Positions 39,701-48,621 of a DNA stretch of 64,000 nt are shown here, piece after piece. Origin of the DNA: Nitratiruptor tergarcus DSM 16512 (lineage in GTDB: Bacteria > Campylobacterota > Campylobacteria > Campylobacterales > Nitratiruptoraceae); the NCBI RefSeq assembly GCF_027946175.1, contig NZ_AP026671.1:682001-746000 (forward strand), written 5' to 3'. The position numbers and the translations under genes were made by a program. The notes below the pieces were generated by a model, which saw only the letters and a program-made list of their open reading frames with translations, made no database searches and had not been told where the DNA came from. Every line of letters begins with the position of its first letter. The stretch's first letter is position 1.

Positions 39701-40911
39701 CACTTCTCCTCATAGAATCTAAATCCATGACGAGTGAGAAGTTCGCGGATCTGCTCTTGATGCTCCTTGCCTTTTGTTTCAAGCCCAATAGAGACATTGG
39801 CATCTCCATAGGCAAGATTTGCTGAAGTTCTATCATATCCGATCTGTACAATATTGGCACTTACACTTGCTAAAATCTCTGTAAGCTTCATGAGGCTTCC
39901 AGGCTTATCTACAAGTGTTACAATAAGTTTCATCTTACGATAGGATTTGATAAGACCTTTTTCAATAATGACACTGAGCATTGTTACATCAATATTACCT
40001 CCACTAAGTACTACTGCAATATTTGCATTTTCAGGAAGAGTCAATTTTTCATACAAAAGCGCTGCAACTCCAACAGCTCCAGCACCTTCTACAACAAGCT
40101 TTTGGTTTTCAAGTAAAAACAAAATTGCATCTGCAATCTCTTCATCATCAACTTCTACTATATCATCTACTGTTTCTAAAATTATTTTTAGAGTAACTGG
40201 AGAGGTGTCACGTACCGCAATGCCATCTGCAATAGTGCGTACTTGTGTAGAATCAACAGGACGTCCAAGTTGGAAAGATTCACGCATCGCAGGTGCTCCT
40301 GCAGCCGTCACACCGATGATTTGAATTTTTGGATTTATCTGCTTAATAGCACTTGCTATTCCTGCAATCAATCCACCACCACCTATTGGCACTAAAATAG
40401 CATCGAGATCTTTTGCTTGATCTAAAATCTCTAAGGCTATTGTTCCCTGCCCTGCCATCACATCATAATCAGCAAATGGATGGACAAAGGTTTTATTATG
40501 ATCTTTTGCATACTGCACTGCATAAGCATAGGCTTCATCATAATTGCTGCCATGAAGGATGACACTAGCACCATAAGATTTCACACCATTGACTTTTGTC
40601 AAAGGTGTATTTTCTGGCATGACAATTGTAGCTGGAATTTGAAAGTAGTTGGAACTAAAAGCAACTCCTTGAGCATGATTGCCCGCACTTGCTGCCACAA
40701 CGCCTCTATTTTTTTCTTCTTGAGAGATTTTTGCAATTTTATTAAAAGCACCTCGCAGTTTAAAAGCACCTGTTACTTGCAGATTCTCTTTTTTTAAAAA
40801 GATTTTATATCCGCATTTTTTACTTAAAATCGGTGCATACGCATAGGGAGTTTTACTCGCTACTGACTCAATACGCTTAGCAGCTTGTTGGATATCTTGT
40901 AGTGCTATCAT
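39700..40911 (-). CDS. ilvA: Threonine ammonia-lyase (threonine deaminase)
   Basis: A PLP enzyme that makes 2-oxobutyrate for isoleucine. The PLP lysine lies in KLRGAFNKIA near residue 50, with AASAGNHAQGVA near 75 and the glycine loop VPIGGGGLIAGI near 175. A single C-terminal ACT domain (about residues 328-403, KLIVTLVDKPGSLMKLTEIL) suggests the shorter regulatory form. It sits in the same minus-strand run as ilvI and ilvH, which use its product. Starts overlap the CoA-binding gene by four bases. Confidence 0.94.
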   Translation of the reverse strand: MIALQDIQQAAKRIESVASKTPYAYAPILSKKCGYKIFLKKENLQVTGAFKLRGAFNKIAKISQEEKNRGVVAASAGNHAQGVAFSSNYFQIPATIVMPENTPLTKVNGVKSYGASVILHGSNYDEAYAYAVQYAKDHNKTFVHPFADYDVMAGQGTIALEILDQAKDLDAILVPIGGGGLIAGIASAIKQINPKIQIIGVTAAGAPAMRESFQLGRPVDSTQVRTIADGIAVRDTSPVTLKIILETVDDIVEVDDEEIADAILFLLENQKLVVEGAGAVGVAALLYEKLTLPENANIAVVLSGGNIDVTMLSVIIEKGLIKSYRKMKLIVTLVDKPGSLMKLTEILASVSANIVQIGYDRTSANLAYGDANVSIGLETKGKEHQEQIRELLTRHGFRFYEEK

Positions 40912-41345
40912 TGCGCACCAAAGAGCATTTTATGATCTACCATTGTGCAGCGATTTTGCACTACTTTCATACCAGCTTCTTGCGCCTTTTTGGCAGCTTC
41001 ATTGTTCACGATGCCTTTTTGCAGCCAAACTGTATCGATATCTCCTCTTTGGATAGCAGCCTCTACAATGGGCATTACAGCAGCTGGTTTACGAAATATA
41101 TCGATCATATCTATCTTGAAAGGAATTTCTGCAAGAGATCTGTAGACTTTTTCTCCCAAAATCTCATCTTCTTTAGGATAGATGGGAACTATTTTAAAGC
41201 CAACACTTTGTAAATAGGCGGCTACTCTATGACTATCTTTGGTAGGATTTGGAGAGAGACCTACTACAGCAATTGTTTGAGTCTTTTCGAAAATAGCCTT
41301 TATTTCATCCATATTTGCATTGATTGTAGGAAATTCGCACTCCAT
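40908..41345 (-). CDS. CoA-binding (YccU-like) protein
   Basis: A 145-residue protein of the small CoA-binding domain family: TIAVVGLSPNPTKDSHRVAAYLQ, then IVPIYPKEDEILGEKVYRSLAEIP and VWLQKGIVNNEAA. These are the Rossmann-like signatures seen in succinyl-CoA synthetase alpha relatives. No catalytic residues are evident and the biological role is unknown. GGAGTACT precedes the ATG. It heads the ilvA-ppx-ilvIH-lpxD run. Confidence 0.87.
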   Translation of the reverse strand: MECEFPTINANMDEIKAIFEKTQTIAVVGLSPNPTKDSHRVAAYLQSVGFKIVPIYPKEDEILGEKVYRSLAEIPFKIDMIDIFRKPAAVMPIVEAAIQRGDIDTVWLQKGIVNNEAAKKAQEAGMKVVQNRCTMVDHKMLFGAQ

Positions 41346-41386
41346 AGTACTCCTTTATAAATTGATGCGATTTTAACAAATAATAA

Positions 41387-42169
41387 CTAAAATCTCCTTG
41401 AGCAATCCCGTTTGATGGTAATAAGTTCTTTTATATATTTACGTAAAGCTTCTATCCGGTGTTCGTCAGATGGATGGGTAGAGAGAAACTCTGGGACTTT
41501 TTTCCTGCTTTGCTGCATCATTTTATACCAAAACTTTATTGCTTCATAGGGGTTATAGCAAGCCTTATACATAAGATAAAGTCCAAGTTTATCAGCTTCA
41601 TATTCAAATTTTCTACTATATGGGTAGAGAACACCATACTGTGCCGTTACACCATAGGCAAGATCAAAAAGTGGTCCCCATCCTCTCTCATTAATATTCA
41701 AGCCTTGTGCTAAGAGTTTCTTTCCAACTTCACCAATCATAGCCATAGATACTCTCTCACTGCCATGACGCAGTATTGCATGTGCTACTTCATGGCCTAT
41801 AACAGCTGCTAGTTGATCTGGATTATCAATAAGCTTTAAAAGTCCAGTATAGACAAATATCTTCCCACCAGGAAGACAAAAAGCATTTACTTGTGGAGAC
41901 TCTAATACATAAAACTCCCATCTATATCCTGGATGAAATTCCTCATCCGCAACTTTAGCAATACGCGTTGCAACCTCTTTGACAAGACGATTGTAATAGG
42001 GGTTGTGAGAAACTTTTGCTCTTTGAAGTATCTGCTGCTTGGCATTCAGACCTATCTGGATCTCTTGCTGTGGAGATATGAGAATGAGTTGTGATCTATG
42101 TATATAGGGGTTTTTAGTACAAGCTACAAACAAAAGAAGTACTGTAATAAGTGCAAAAAATTTTTTCAC
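41387..42169 (-). CDS. M48-family metalloprotease, predicted lipoprotein
   Basis: A zinc metallopeptidase of the BepA/LoiP type, likely for outer-membrane quality control. GHEVAHAILRHGSE carries HExxH, and EYEADKLGLY the third ligand. The open frame starts at a TTG (42196), but the GTG at 42169 has AAAGGA six bases upstream and gives a lipoprotein signal peptide (MKKFFALITVLLLFVAC), so I use it (260 residues). The ribosome-binding site lies inside a perfect hairpin that also ends the feo operon. No TPR domain is present. Confidence 0.88.
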   Translation of the reverse strand: MKKFFALITVLLLFVACTKNPYIHRSQLILISPQQEIQIGLNAKQQILQRAKVSHNPYYNRLVKEVATRIAKVADEEFHPGYRWEFYVLESPQVNAFCLPGGKIFVYTGLLKLIDNPDQLAAVIGHEVAHAILRHGSERVSMAMIGEVGKKLLAQGLNINERGWGPLFDLAYGVTAQYGVLYPYSRKFEYEADKLGLYLMYKACYNPYEAIKFWYKMMQQSRKKVPEFLSTHPSDEHRIEALRKYIKELITIKRDCSRRF

Positions 42170-42193
42170 AGAAAATCCTTTAAGGATTTTCTG
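42169..42193 (-). terminator. Perfect 12-bp hairpin after feoB overlapping the M48 peptidase start
   Basis: CAGAAAATCCTT and AAGGATTTTCTG form a perfect 25-base inverted repeat with a one-base centre, 16 bases after the feoB stop. On the minus strand it is followed by GAAAAAATTTTTT. It looks like a terminator or processing hairpin for the porin-feoAB transcript, yet it contains the AAAGGA ribosome-binding site and touches the GTG start of the next gene, so it may also restrain that gene's translation. Confidence 0.7.
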
Positions 42194-42208
42194 CAATTAT
42201 ACTATATG

Positions 42209-44305
42209 TTAATACCCAAGGAGTGCTAAAATATTATAAACTCCAAATGCCATAAGCCAAGCCAAAACATTTGGATAGATGGTATAAAAAGTTCTCCATG
42301 CCCATTGTGGTATCTCTGCGTAAAATGTACTCATAGCAGCGACACAAGGACTATAGATCATTATAATAATAATGAGAGCGATAGCTGCTTTGAAATCCAC
42401 ATTTTGACGAAGTTTTGTAATGAGTGTAGAGCTCTTCTCATCTGCCTCACCAACTGCGTATAGTGTTGCAAGCGTGGATACAACTACCTCTTTAGCAGCA
42501 AGCCCACTAATAACAGCCACACTCATTCTCCAATCAAAACCTAGTGGAGCAAATATTGGCTCAATGGCCTTTCCAAACTCTCCAAGATAGCTATTTTCTA
42601 GATTTTTTGCTGCCAACTCATTTTGTAATTGAGTTTTTTCCTGCTCGCTCTTTGCAAGTTCAATCTTTTGCTCATAAGTTGTCACTAGCTTTTCATTTAC
42701 CGGATAACTGCTTAAAAACCAGATAATCATCGCAGCTCCTGCAATGAAAGTCCCAGCTTTTTTCACAAAAAGCTTTGTTTTAATCCAAAGCTCCATTGCC
42801 AGTGCTTTCATTGATGGAAAACGATATGGTGGCATCTCCATGACAAATGGCTCAGGCTCACCTTTAAAAAGGACAATGCGGAGAATTTTTGCAACAATAA
42901 GACCCAAAATAGCTCCGCCTATATAAATAGCAAAGAGTACATTACCTGCACTGTGTGTTGGAAAAAAAGCTGCTATCAAAAGCACATACACAGGTAGTCT
43001 TGCACTACAGTTCATAAATCCAAGTACGAGCATAGTAATAAGTCGATCTTTTGGGTTTTTAAGAGTTCTTGCTGCCATATAGGCTGGAACAGTACAACCA
43101 AAGCCACTTACAAGTGGTATAAAGGCTTTTCCTTGTAGACCAAACTTCTTTAAAAAGCCATCAAGTAAAAATGCAGCTCTCGACATATATCCTGTCTGCT
43201 CAAGCAAATTAATCCCCAAAAACAGAATCAAAATATTTGGCAAAAACATAATAATCGCACCAACAGCTGGAATTACACCATCAGTAATGACAGAATTAAA
43301 ATCTCCTGGAGGAAGTATTCCTTTGAGCCAATCAGCAAAATTTGTAACTGTCTCATCTATATAATCCATTGGAATAGAACCAACTTCAAAGGTAAGTTGA
43401 AAGAGAGCCCACATAAAAAACAAAAATATCGGTAAACCAAAAATTGGATGAATTAAAATTTTATCGATTTTATCTGTAAGAGACTCTTTGCGAGGCGCTT
43501 GCATGACCTGCATTACAATAGATTTTGCAATAGAGTTTCTCTCATTTGCTATGATGTCAGCTACACTCTCCTCATCAAATTCTAGTTGCAAACGATGCAT
43601 ACTTTTGCCTAGTGCTTCATGAAACTCTAAAAATATTGGTAGATCATGCACCTCTTTATAGACATCCTCATCTTTTTCAAAAAGACGAATAACATAAAAT
43701 CTCGCGCGATCTTCATCTGTAAAATGGGGAGATTTCAGTAGAATTTTTTGCAATGATGTGATCTCATCTTCTATTTTTTCATTATAGAAGATTTTTCTTC
43801 GCTCTTTTGGAGTATTATATTCATCAATAACCAAATCTATAATATCATCTATTCCCCTTTTCTCTTTTGCAGAAGCCAAAACTACAGGACGACCGATTAA
43901 TTCAGAAAGTTTTACTGCATCAATCATGCCACCTTGCTTCTCAACTTCATCAATCATATTAACAACAAGTATCATCTTCGGATTCATATCAAGAAGTTGC
44001 AAAGTGAGTATAAGATTTCTTTGCAATACATTCGCATCAACTACATTAATAATAAGATCGTAATCTTCATATAATAGATAGTTTTTTGTTACCTGCTCTT
44101 CAGGAGTATAAGCATTGAGTGAGTAGATTCCTGGAAGATCCACTATATTTATATCATACTCCCCTTTTTGGAGTCTCACCTCTTTCTTTTCTACTGTTAC
44201 TCCAGCAAAATTCCCAACGTGCAATCTTGCATTGCTCATAGCATTTATAATGGAGGATTTTCCTACATTGGGCTGCCCTACCATTGCAACTTTTATCTGT
44301 TTCAT
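42209..44305 (-). CDS. feoB: Ferrous iron transport protein B
   Basis: The inner-membrane Fe(II) permease. It has an N-terminal G domain with G1 GQPNVGKS (residues 10-17), G3 DLPGIYSL, and G4 NMIDE, then a helical GDI-like linker to about residue 275. Around eight TMs follow, including two Gate-motif regions (for example SGFGCTVPAYMAARTL and GLAAKEVVVSTLATLY). At 698 residues it is a little shorter than E. coli FeoB and lacks the cysteine tail. It overlaps feoA by four bases, in a Fur-box-linked operon. Confidence 0.97.
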   Translation of the reverse strand: MKQIKVAMVGQPNVGKSSIINAMSNARLHVGNFAGVTVEKKEVRLQKGEYDINIVDLPGIYSLNAYTPEEQVTKNYLLYEDYDLIINVVDANVLQRNLILTLQLLDMNPKMILVVNMIDEVEKQGGMIDAVKLSELIGRPVVLASAKEKRGIDDIIDLVIDEYNTPKERRKIFYNEKIEDEITSLQKILLKSPHFTDEDRARFYVIRLFEKDEDVYKEVHDLPIFLEFHEALGKSMHRLQLEFDEESVADIIANERNSIAKSIVMQVMQAPRKESLTDKIDKILIHPIFGLPIFLFFMWALFQLTFEVGSIPMDYIDETVTNFADWLKGILPPGDFNSVITDGVIPAVGAIIMFLPNILILFLGINLLEQTGYMSRAAFLLDGFLKKFGLQGKAFIPLVSGFGCTVPAYMAARTLKNPKDRLITMLVLGFMNCSARLPVYVLLIAAFFPTHSAGNVLFAIYIGGAILGLIVAKILRIVLFKGEPEPFVMEMPPYRFPSMKALAMELWIKTKLFVKKAGTFIAGAAMIIWFLSSYPVNEKLVTTYEQKIELAKSEQEKTQLQNELAAKNLENSYLGEFGKAIEPIFAPLGFDWRMSVAVISGLAAKEVVVSTLATLYAVGEADEKSSTLITKLRQNVDFKAAIALIIIIMIYSPCVAAMSTFYAEIPQWAWRTFYTIYPNVLAWLMAFGVYNILALLGY

Positions 44306-44523
44306 TGCTCCACCTCAATAGCTTGTGCTTCTTCTTTACGCAATGCTACACGTGTACCTTCCACATCAACTTCCCATGTCTGTTTCTGTAAGGTATGATC
44401 GAGTAGTTTTATTTTATTGCCTTTTGCAATTCCCATAGATACCAACCTTGCTTTAATAACATCATCAGCTTTTATCTTTTTAATGATTGCTTCATCACCT
44501 ATTTTCATATCAGTTAATTTCAT
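44302..44523 (-). CDS. feoA: Ferrous iron transport protein A
   Basis: A 73-residue SH3-like cytoplasmic partner of FeoB. MKLTDMKIGDEAIIKKI, then RLVSMGIAKGNKIKLLD and GTRVALRKEEAQAIEVE follow the FeoA pattern. GGAGTGTTGT precedes the ATG. It begins 9 bases after the porin gene and ends in an ATGA overlap with feoB, so all three are almost certainly one transcript. Confidence 0.95.
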   Translation of the reverse strand: MKLTDMKIGDEAIIKKIKADDVIKARLVSMGIAKGNKIKLLDHTLQKQTWEVDVEGTRVALRKEEAQAIEVEQ

Positions 44524-44532
44524 ACAACACTC

Positions 44533-45678
44533 CTAAAAACTTTTTTTCACTATTATGCGAAATATATCTCTGTCTTCCCCATTTGGTAATTTATCATCAA
44601 TAGAAGCATAAACAATTTCACTCTCTACTCCAAAAATTTGCATAGTAGCATAGAGATCAATTTCATCTGTATCAAATTGCGATTTCTTTTTTGCTCGAAA
44701 ATTTCCATACATTACACCAAAATCAATGCTCTCATTATAACTATATGAAGCACCTAGTACAAAACTTCGTGCTTTTTTAGCATCTACAGCATCAATAGTG
44801 AAATCTTCCATGGAAGTAAAAAATGGTCCTCCTCCAAAACTTGACATACTAGGTGTATTACCAAATTCTTTATTTGCTGCTAATTGCAATGATATATTTT
44901 GATACGTTGTTTCTAAAAAGATACCAAAAGTTTTAGAATCTAAATTTCCTATTAAACCATCACCTGTATCAGTTGCTCTATCAAACTGTATTGATGCAAG
45001 AAGTGAAAATTTGTTCCAGATAAAAGTATGTGACAACTCCCCATACAAAACATTGGCTATCTGATCAATATGATAATACCAAAGGAAAGCTCCGTTATTC
45101 TCATCTTCATACCCTATACCGGTAAAAAACATTCCATCAATTTTTTTATTTATTCCAAATACTTCACTAAGACGAACAAATTTTTTTATATCACCTCCAT
45201 TTTCCCATCCTGCCATTTTGGTAACATATCCAGCTTCAATATTTACATTATCCCAACTCTTTTGATAATGTACTCCTTCAAAATAGTTTGGAACCATTCT
45301 AATATCATCACTATCAGCATGGGGTGTATCTATACTCATACGCCCTACTTGTAACATATTAGTTGCATCACTATATTTAATATATGATTGCCCCAAAAAA
45401 GCAAAACCTCCATCGTATAAGCCAAAGAAATCGCTATTACTCCCTTGTATTGGAGCCACAGCATAAATCATAGCACCAATTTGTAATCCATTAAATGATG
45501 GTGTATCAAAATGTATATGTCCACCAATCGCAGCTGCACTTTTGTCACCGTCTATATACCCCACTCGCAATTCACTTTGCATGTGTCGCTCTTCATCAGA
45601 TGCACCAAGTTGCTCACGCAAAGACTCTTGTGCCATAGCCATGACACAAATTATGCTAAAAGTTACTACTTTTTTCAT
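44533..45678 (-). CDS. Outer-membrane beta-barrel porin, first gene of the feo operon
   Basis: A 381-residue protein with a signal peptide (MKKVVTFSIICVMAMA), many alternating strands rich in aromatic residues and glycine, and a C-terminal phenylalanine (IIVKKSF), all typical of outer-membrane barrels; the length fits OprD/Campylobacter-type porins. AAAAAGGACTGAA precedes the ATG. It is 9 bases upstream of feoA and shares the Fur-box promoter. Entry of Fe(II) across the outer membrane is a reasonable inference, not shown. It could also be a general porin under iron control. Confidence 0.8.
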   Translation of the reverse strand: MKKVVTFSIICVMAMAQESLREQLGASDEERHMQSELRVGYIDGDKSAAAIGGHIHFDTPSFNGLQIGAMIYAVAPIQGSNSDFFGLYDGGFAFLGQSYIKYSDATNMLQVGRMSIDTPHADSDDIRMVPNYFEGVHYQKSWDNVNIEAGYVTKMAGWENGGDIKKFVRLSEVFGINKKIDGMFFTGIGYEDENNGAFLWYYHIDQIANVLYGELSHTFIWNKFSLLASIQFDRATDTGDGLIGNLDSKTFGIFLETTYQNISLQLAANKEFGNTPSMSSFGGGPFFTSMEDFTIDAVDAKKARSFVLGASYSYNESIDFGVMYGNFRAKKKSQFDTDEIDLYATMQIFGVESEIVYASIDDKLPNGEDRDIFRIIVKKSF

Positions 45679-45748
45679 TTCAGTCCTTTTTCTCTTTTAT
45701 TCATGCACGAAATAATAGAAAAATATTGCTTACAGGTAACTTAATTAT

Positions 45749-45767
45749 GATAATCGTTATCGTTATT
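45749..45767 (-). promoter_or_regulatory. Fur box upstream of porin-feoA-feoB
   Basis: On the minus strand AATAACGATAACGATTATC matches the classic 19-base Fur consensus at 15 of 19 positions by my count. About 9 bases downstream, TTACCT and TATTAT with a 16-base spacer (45739-45712) could be the promoter, though this pairing is weak. The site lies in the 205-base gap before the porin gene, the longest non-coding stretch in the window; the rest of that gap is AT-rich with nothing else recognised. Confidence 0.75.
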
Positions 45768-45883
45768 GATAGTTTTACTATTTCATCACATATCTACTTT
45801 TTTCGATTAGTTTCTTCAAAATTAAAAAAACAAAAATTTTATATTTGTACGAAGTAAAAATGATGCTTTGTAGAAGCAGTTTG

Positions 45884-46174
45884 CTATGTTTGTTCTATTT
45901 GATTGTAATATGCCATTAACTTAGCGCGCACATCAGCTATCATTTGAGGCGTTGCTTGAGGAGACTCGAGCCATACTGCTTGGAAATTCTCTTTTGACGT
46001 TGTATAGACACACTCATTCAAAAATGCACTATACTCCTCTATCGTTTTGCAATAGCGCTCTTCACCAGTTTCTGTATTGACACAGCGAATCATCCAACTA
46101 CCAAGTCCGTTAGGTACGATTTCAGCCTCAACTATTAAAATATCCTCTTTTGGAATATTGTTTTCACTCTCCAT
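45884..46174 (-). CDS. Small hypothetical protein following psd (96 residues)
   Basis: An acidic 96-residue protein: residues 12-50 look like paired beta strands (ILIVEAEIVPNGLGSWMIR, then a turn with TGEERYCKT) and the C-terminus has helices (TPQMIADVRAKLMAYYN). Two or three cysteines are spread without a metal motif. The ATG lies in the psd 3' end, overlapping by 11 bases. No family is recognised; coupling to psd is likely from the overlap. Confidence 0.7.
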   Translation of the reverse strand: MESENNIPKEDILIVEAEIVPNGLGSWMIRCVNTETGEERYCKTIEEYSAFLNECVYTTSKENFQAVWLESPQATPQMIADVRAKLMAYYNQIEQT

Positions 46175-46970
46175 ATTTAACCTTTGCTATTTGTTGTCCA
46201 AATTTTACTGTAGTATTTGATTGTACCACAAGCTCACAAAAATCTTTCTCAAAAAAGAGCAATACCGTCGATCCCATTTTAAAATATCCTAAAAGTTCTC
46301 CCTTTTGTAACCAAAGATCTTTATACTCATATATTGCAATCTCTTTTGCTCTATTTGTCTCTATGCGACTCTCAAATACTAGCGTCATCTGTCCAACATT
46401 TAAAGCACCTACTAAAACAATAAAGAGAGTCTTTCCCTCTTTAGTTTCACATTCTAGTATTACACGCTCATTTTCTATAAAGAGATTAAGTTTTTTACGC
46501 AGGTAGCGCAAGTTTACTGGATAGAGTTTTCCTGGTACATGTACAACCCGTTTTATTTGTAGCGTATATGGCATATGGTAGCGATGATAATCACGGGGAG
46601 AAAGGTAGCAGTTGACATACTCTCCATTATATACACGCGAAGCATCACACTCTATTAAAAGCTCATCGATACTATACTGCATTCCCTTTATTTGCAGTGC
46701 CCTATTTTGTTCTAATATCCCTGCATGCGTTATCAAAGAGTCTGTTGGAGCTATGATGCCTTCTTCTATATCTCTTCTTTTTTGCAATGCTCTAGTAAAG
46801 AGCGCATTGAGACTCTCATACTCTTTTGGATCTCTAAACTCCTCCATATCGAGCTTGAGGAGTTTAACATAAGAAGTATTAATAAACTTTTGTAATAATG
46901 GATGAAATCTGTGGCTAGCAAATTTTCCAAATCCACGGGAAACTATATTTGACAGTACCCTCTTTTTCAA
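46164..46970 (-). CDS. psd: Phosphatidylserine decarboxylase proenzyme
   Basis: Makes phosphatidylethanolamine; self-cleaves to form a pyruvoyl group. The cleavage motif appears as KMGSTVLLF near the C-terminus (the family's LGST with M for L). SPRDYHRYHMPY is the conserved histidine region, and YESLNALFTRAL is near the N-terminus. The frame is open to 47009, but TTG at 46970 has AAAAGGA five bases upstream and gives a typical start (268 residues). It is divergent from gltX. Confidence 0.92.
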   Translation of the reverse strand: MKKRVLSNIVSRGFGKFASHRFHPLLQKFINTSYVKLLKLDMEEFRDPKEYESLNALFTRALQKRRDIEEGIIAPTDSLITHAGILEQNRALQIKGMQYSIDELLIECDASRVYNGEYVNCYLSPRDYHRYHMPYTLQIKRVVHVPGKLYPVNLRYLRKKLNLFIENERVILECETKEGKTLFIVLVGALNVGQMTLVFESRIETNRAKEIAIYEYKDLWLQKGELLGYFKMGSTVLLFFEKDFCELVVQSNTTVKFGQQIAKVKYGE

Positions 46971-47026
46971 TCTTTTCCTTTTAACAAAATTTATATTACA
47001 ATTGCACAAACCAAAAAAGGATAAAG

Positions 47027-48319
47027 ATGCTTAGATTTGCACCAAGTCCAACAGGTGATATGCATATTGGCAACTTGCGTGTTGCGATTTTTAACTTTAT
47101 TGTAGCAAAACAGCGCAAAGAGAGATTCATTATACGTATAGAAGATACAGATAAAGAGCGTAATATCGAGGGAAAAGATAGAGAGATTCTTGCAATTTTA
47201 GATACTTTTGAACTAAAATACGATGATGTTGTCTATCAAAGTGCCAATTTCTCTTTTCATCGCAATTTTGCATATAAACTCTTAGAAGAAAAAAAAGCCT
47301 TTGCATGTTTTTGTACACCTGAAGATCTTGAAAAAGAGCGAAAAGAAGCAGTAGAACAAAAACGAGCATATCGCTATAGTGGAAGATGTGAGAGCATCAC
47401 TTTAGAAGAGGCGCAAAAAAGAGATGAGCCATTTGTAGTTAGAGTAAAAAAACCTGAGCGTGCAATAGCATTTCAAGATATTATCAAAGGCAATTTACGC
47501 TTTGAGCCAAATGAAGTTGATAGCTTTATCATTTTACGTATTGATGGCACTCCAACATACAATTTCGCCTGCGCTATTGATGATATGCTCTATGATATCT
47601 CTCTCATTATCCGTGGAGAGGATCATCTCTCTAATACCCCCAAACAGATTCATATAAGAAATTTGCTAGGATATGACAAAGAGATTGAATATGCCCATTT
47701 GCCAATTATTCTCAATGAAATGGGCAAAAAAATGAGCAAAAGAGACGAAGCATCTTCTGTAAAATGGCTTTTAGATGAAGGTTTTTTACCAGAGGCTATT
47801 ACAAACTATCTCATACTTCTTGGTAATAAAACACCTAAAGAGATTTTTACCTTAGATGAAGCAATTACATGGTTTGACCTCAAAAATATCTCCAAAGCTC
47901 CTGCACGATTTGATATGGAAAAACTGCGATTTATCAACCGTACACATTTAATGCAAAAAGATCCTCAAGAGCTTGCAAAACTCCTTCAAATCCACCCAAG
48001 TTTAGGAGAGCTTGCAAAACTTTACTTAGAAGAGGCAAGTACACTCAAAGAGCTTAAAGAAAAACTTGATAAAATATTTTCAAAACAAAAAGATTTCAAA
48101 GAGTTCGCACAAGAGGCAGCTATCCTAAAAAATATTATCGAGAAGATGCAACTACCCGAAGATTTCGATACTTTTAAACAAGAGCTCATGCAACAAAGTG
48201 GTCTGAAAGGAAAGCGTTTTTTCAAACCGTTGCGTCTTTTGCTCACTGGCGCAGAGCACGGACCAGAGATTTCTCTACTTTACAAATATCTTAAACCCCA
48301 TATCAAAGAGGTGATATAA
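47027..48319 (+). CDS. gltX: Glutamyl-tRNA synthetase
   Basis: Class I synthetase. FAPSPTGDMHIGNLRVA carries the HIGH-type motif (HIGN) near residue 13, and GKKMSKRDEAS the KMSKS motif near 235. The 430-residue length is shorter than E. coli GltX (471). Campylobacterota often have two GltX paralogues, one of which charges tRNA-Gln in the amidotransferase pathway; which type this is cannot be settled here. AAAGGATAAAG precedes the ATG, and it ends sharing a base with yggT. Confidence 0.96.
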   Translation: MLRFAPSPTGDMHIGNLRVAIFNFIVAKQRKERFIIRIEDTDKERNIEGKDREILAILDTFELKYDDVVYQSANFSFHRNFAYKLLEEKKAFACFCTPEDLEKERKEAVEQKRAYRYSGRCESITLEEAQKRDEPFVVRVKKPERAIAFQDIIKGNLRFEPNEVDSFIILRIDGTPTYNFACAIDDMLYDISLIIRGEDHLSNTPKQIHIRNLLGYDKEIEYAHLPIILNEMGKKMSKRDEASSVKWLLDEGFLPEAITNYLILLGNKTPKEIFTLDEAITWFDLKNISKAPARFDMEKLRFINRTHLMQKDPQELAKLLQIHPSLGELAKLYLEEASTLKELKEKLDKIFSKQKDFKEFAQEAAILKNIIEKMQLPEDFDTFKQELMQQSGLKGKRFFKPLRLLLTGAEHGPEISLLYKYLKPHIKEVI

Positions 48320-48621
48320 TGATTATTGTAGCTACATTTTTACAAGCACTCGCACAGATTTTACACATGGTTATTAATATCTATATTTGGGTTGTTATCA
48401 TAGCTGCTCTTATTACTTGGGTACGTCCCGATCCTTACAATCCAATTGTACAGACACTCTTCCGTCTCACTGAACCAGTATATGCCCTTGTACGACGCTA
48501 TATTCCTACTGTTATTGGCGGCATAGACCTTGCGCCACTTATCATTATTATTGGGCTGCAATTTATAGATATGTTTTTTGTGCGACTTCTTATGCAATTT
48601 GCAATGAGGCTGGGAGCTTGA
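48319..48621 (+). CDS. yggT: YggT-family integral membrane protein
   Basis: A 100-residue protein with two membrane segments (about residues 5-32 and 68-92) joined by the loop TWVRPDPYNPIVQTLFRLTEPVYALVRR, which is the YggT/Ycf19 hallmark. The family is linked to cell division and cation handling in other bacteria. Start and stop overlap gltX and slt. Confidence 0.9.
   Translation: MIIVATFLQALAQILHMVINIYIWVVIIAALITWVRPDPYNPIVQTLFRLTEPVYALVRRYIPTVIGGIDLAPLIIIIGLQFIDMFFVRLLMQFAMRLGA

Noticed and set aside
46971-47009. Longer psd start at 47009
   Set aside because: It overlaps the AT-rich region before gltX and lacks a ribosome-binding site; TTG 46970 has a good one.
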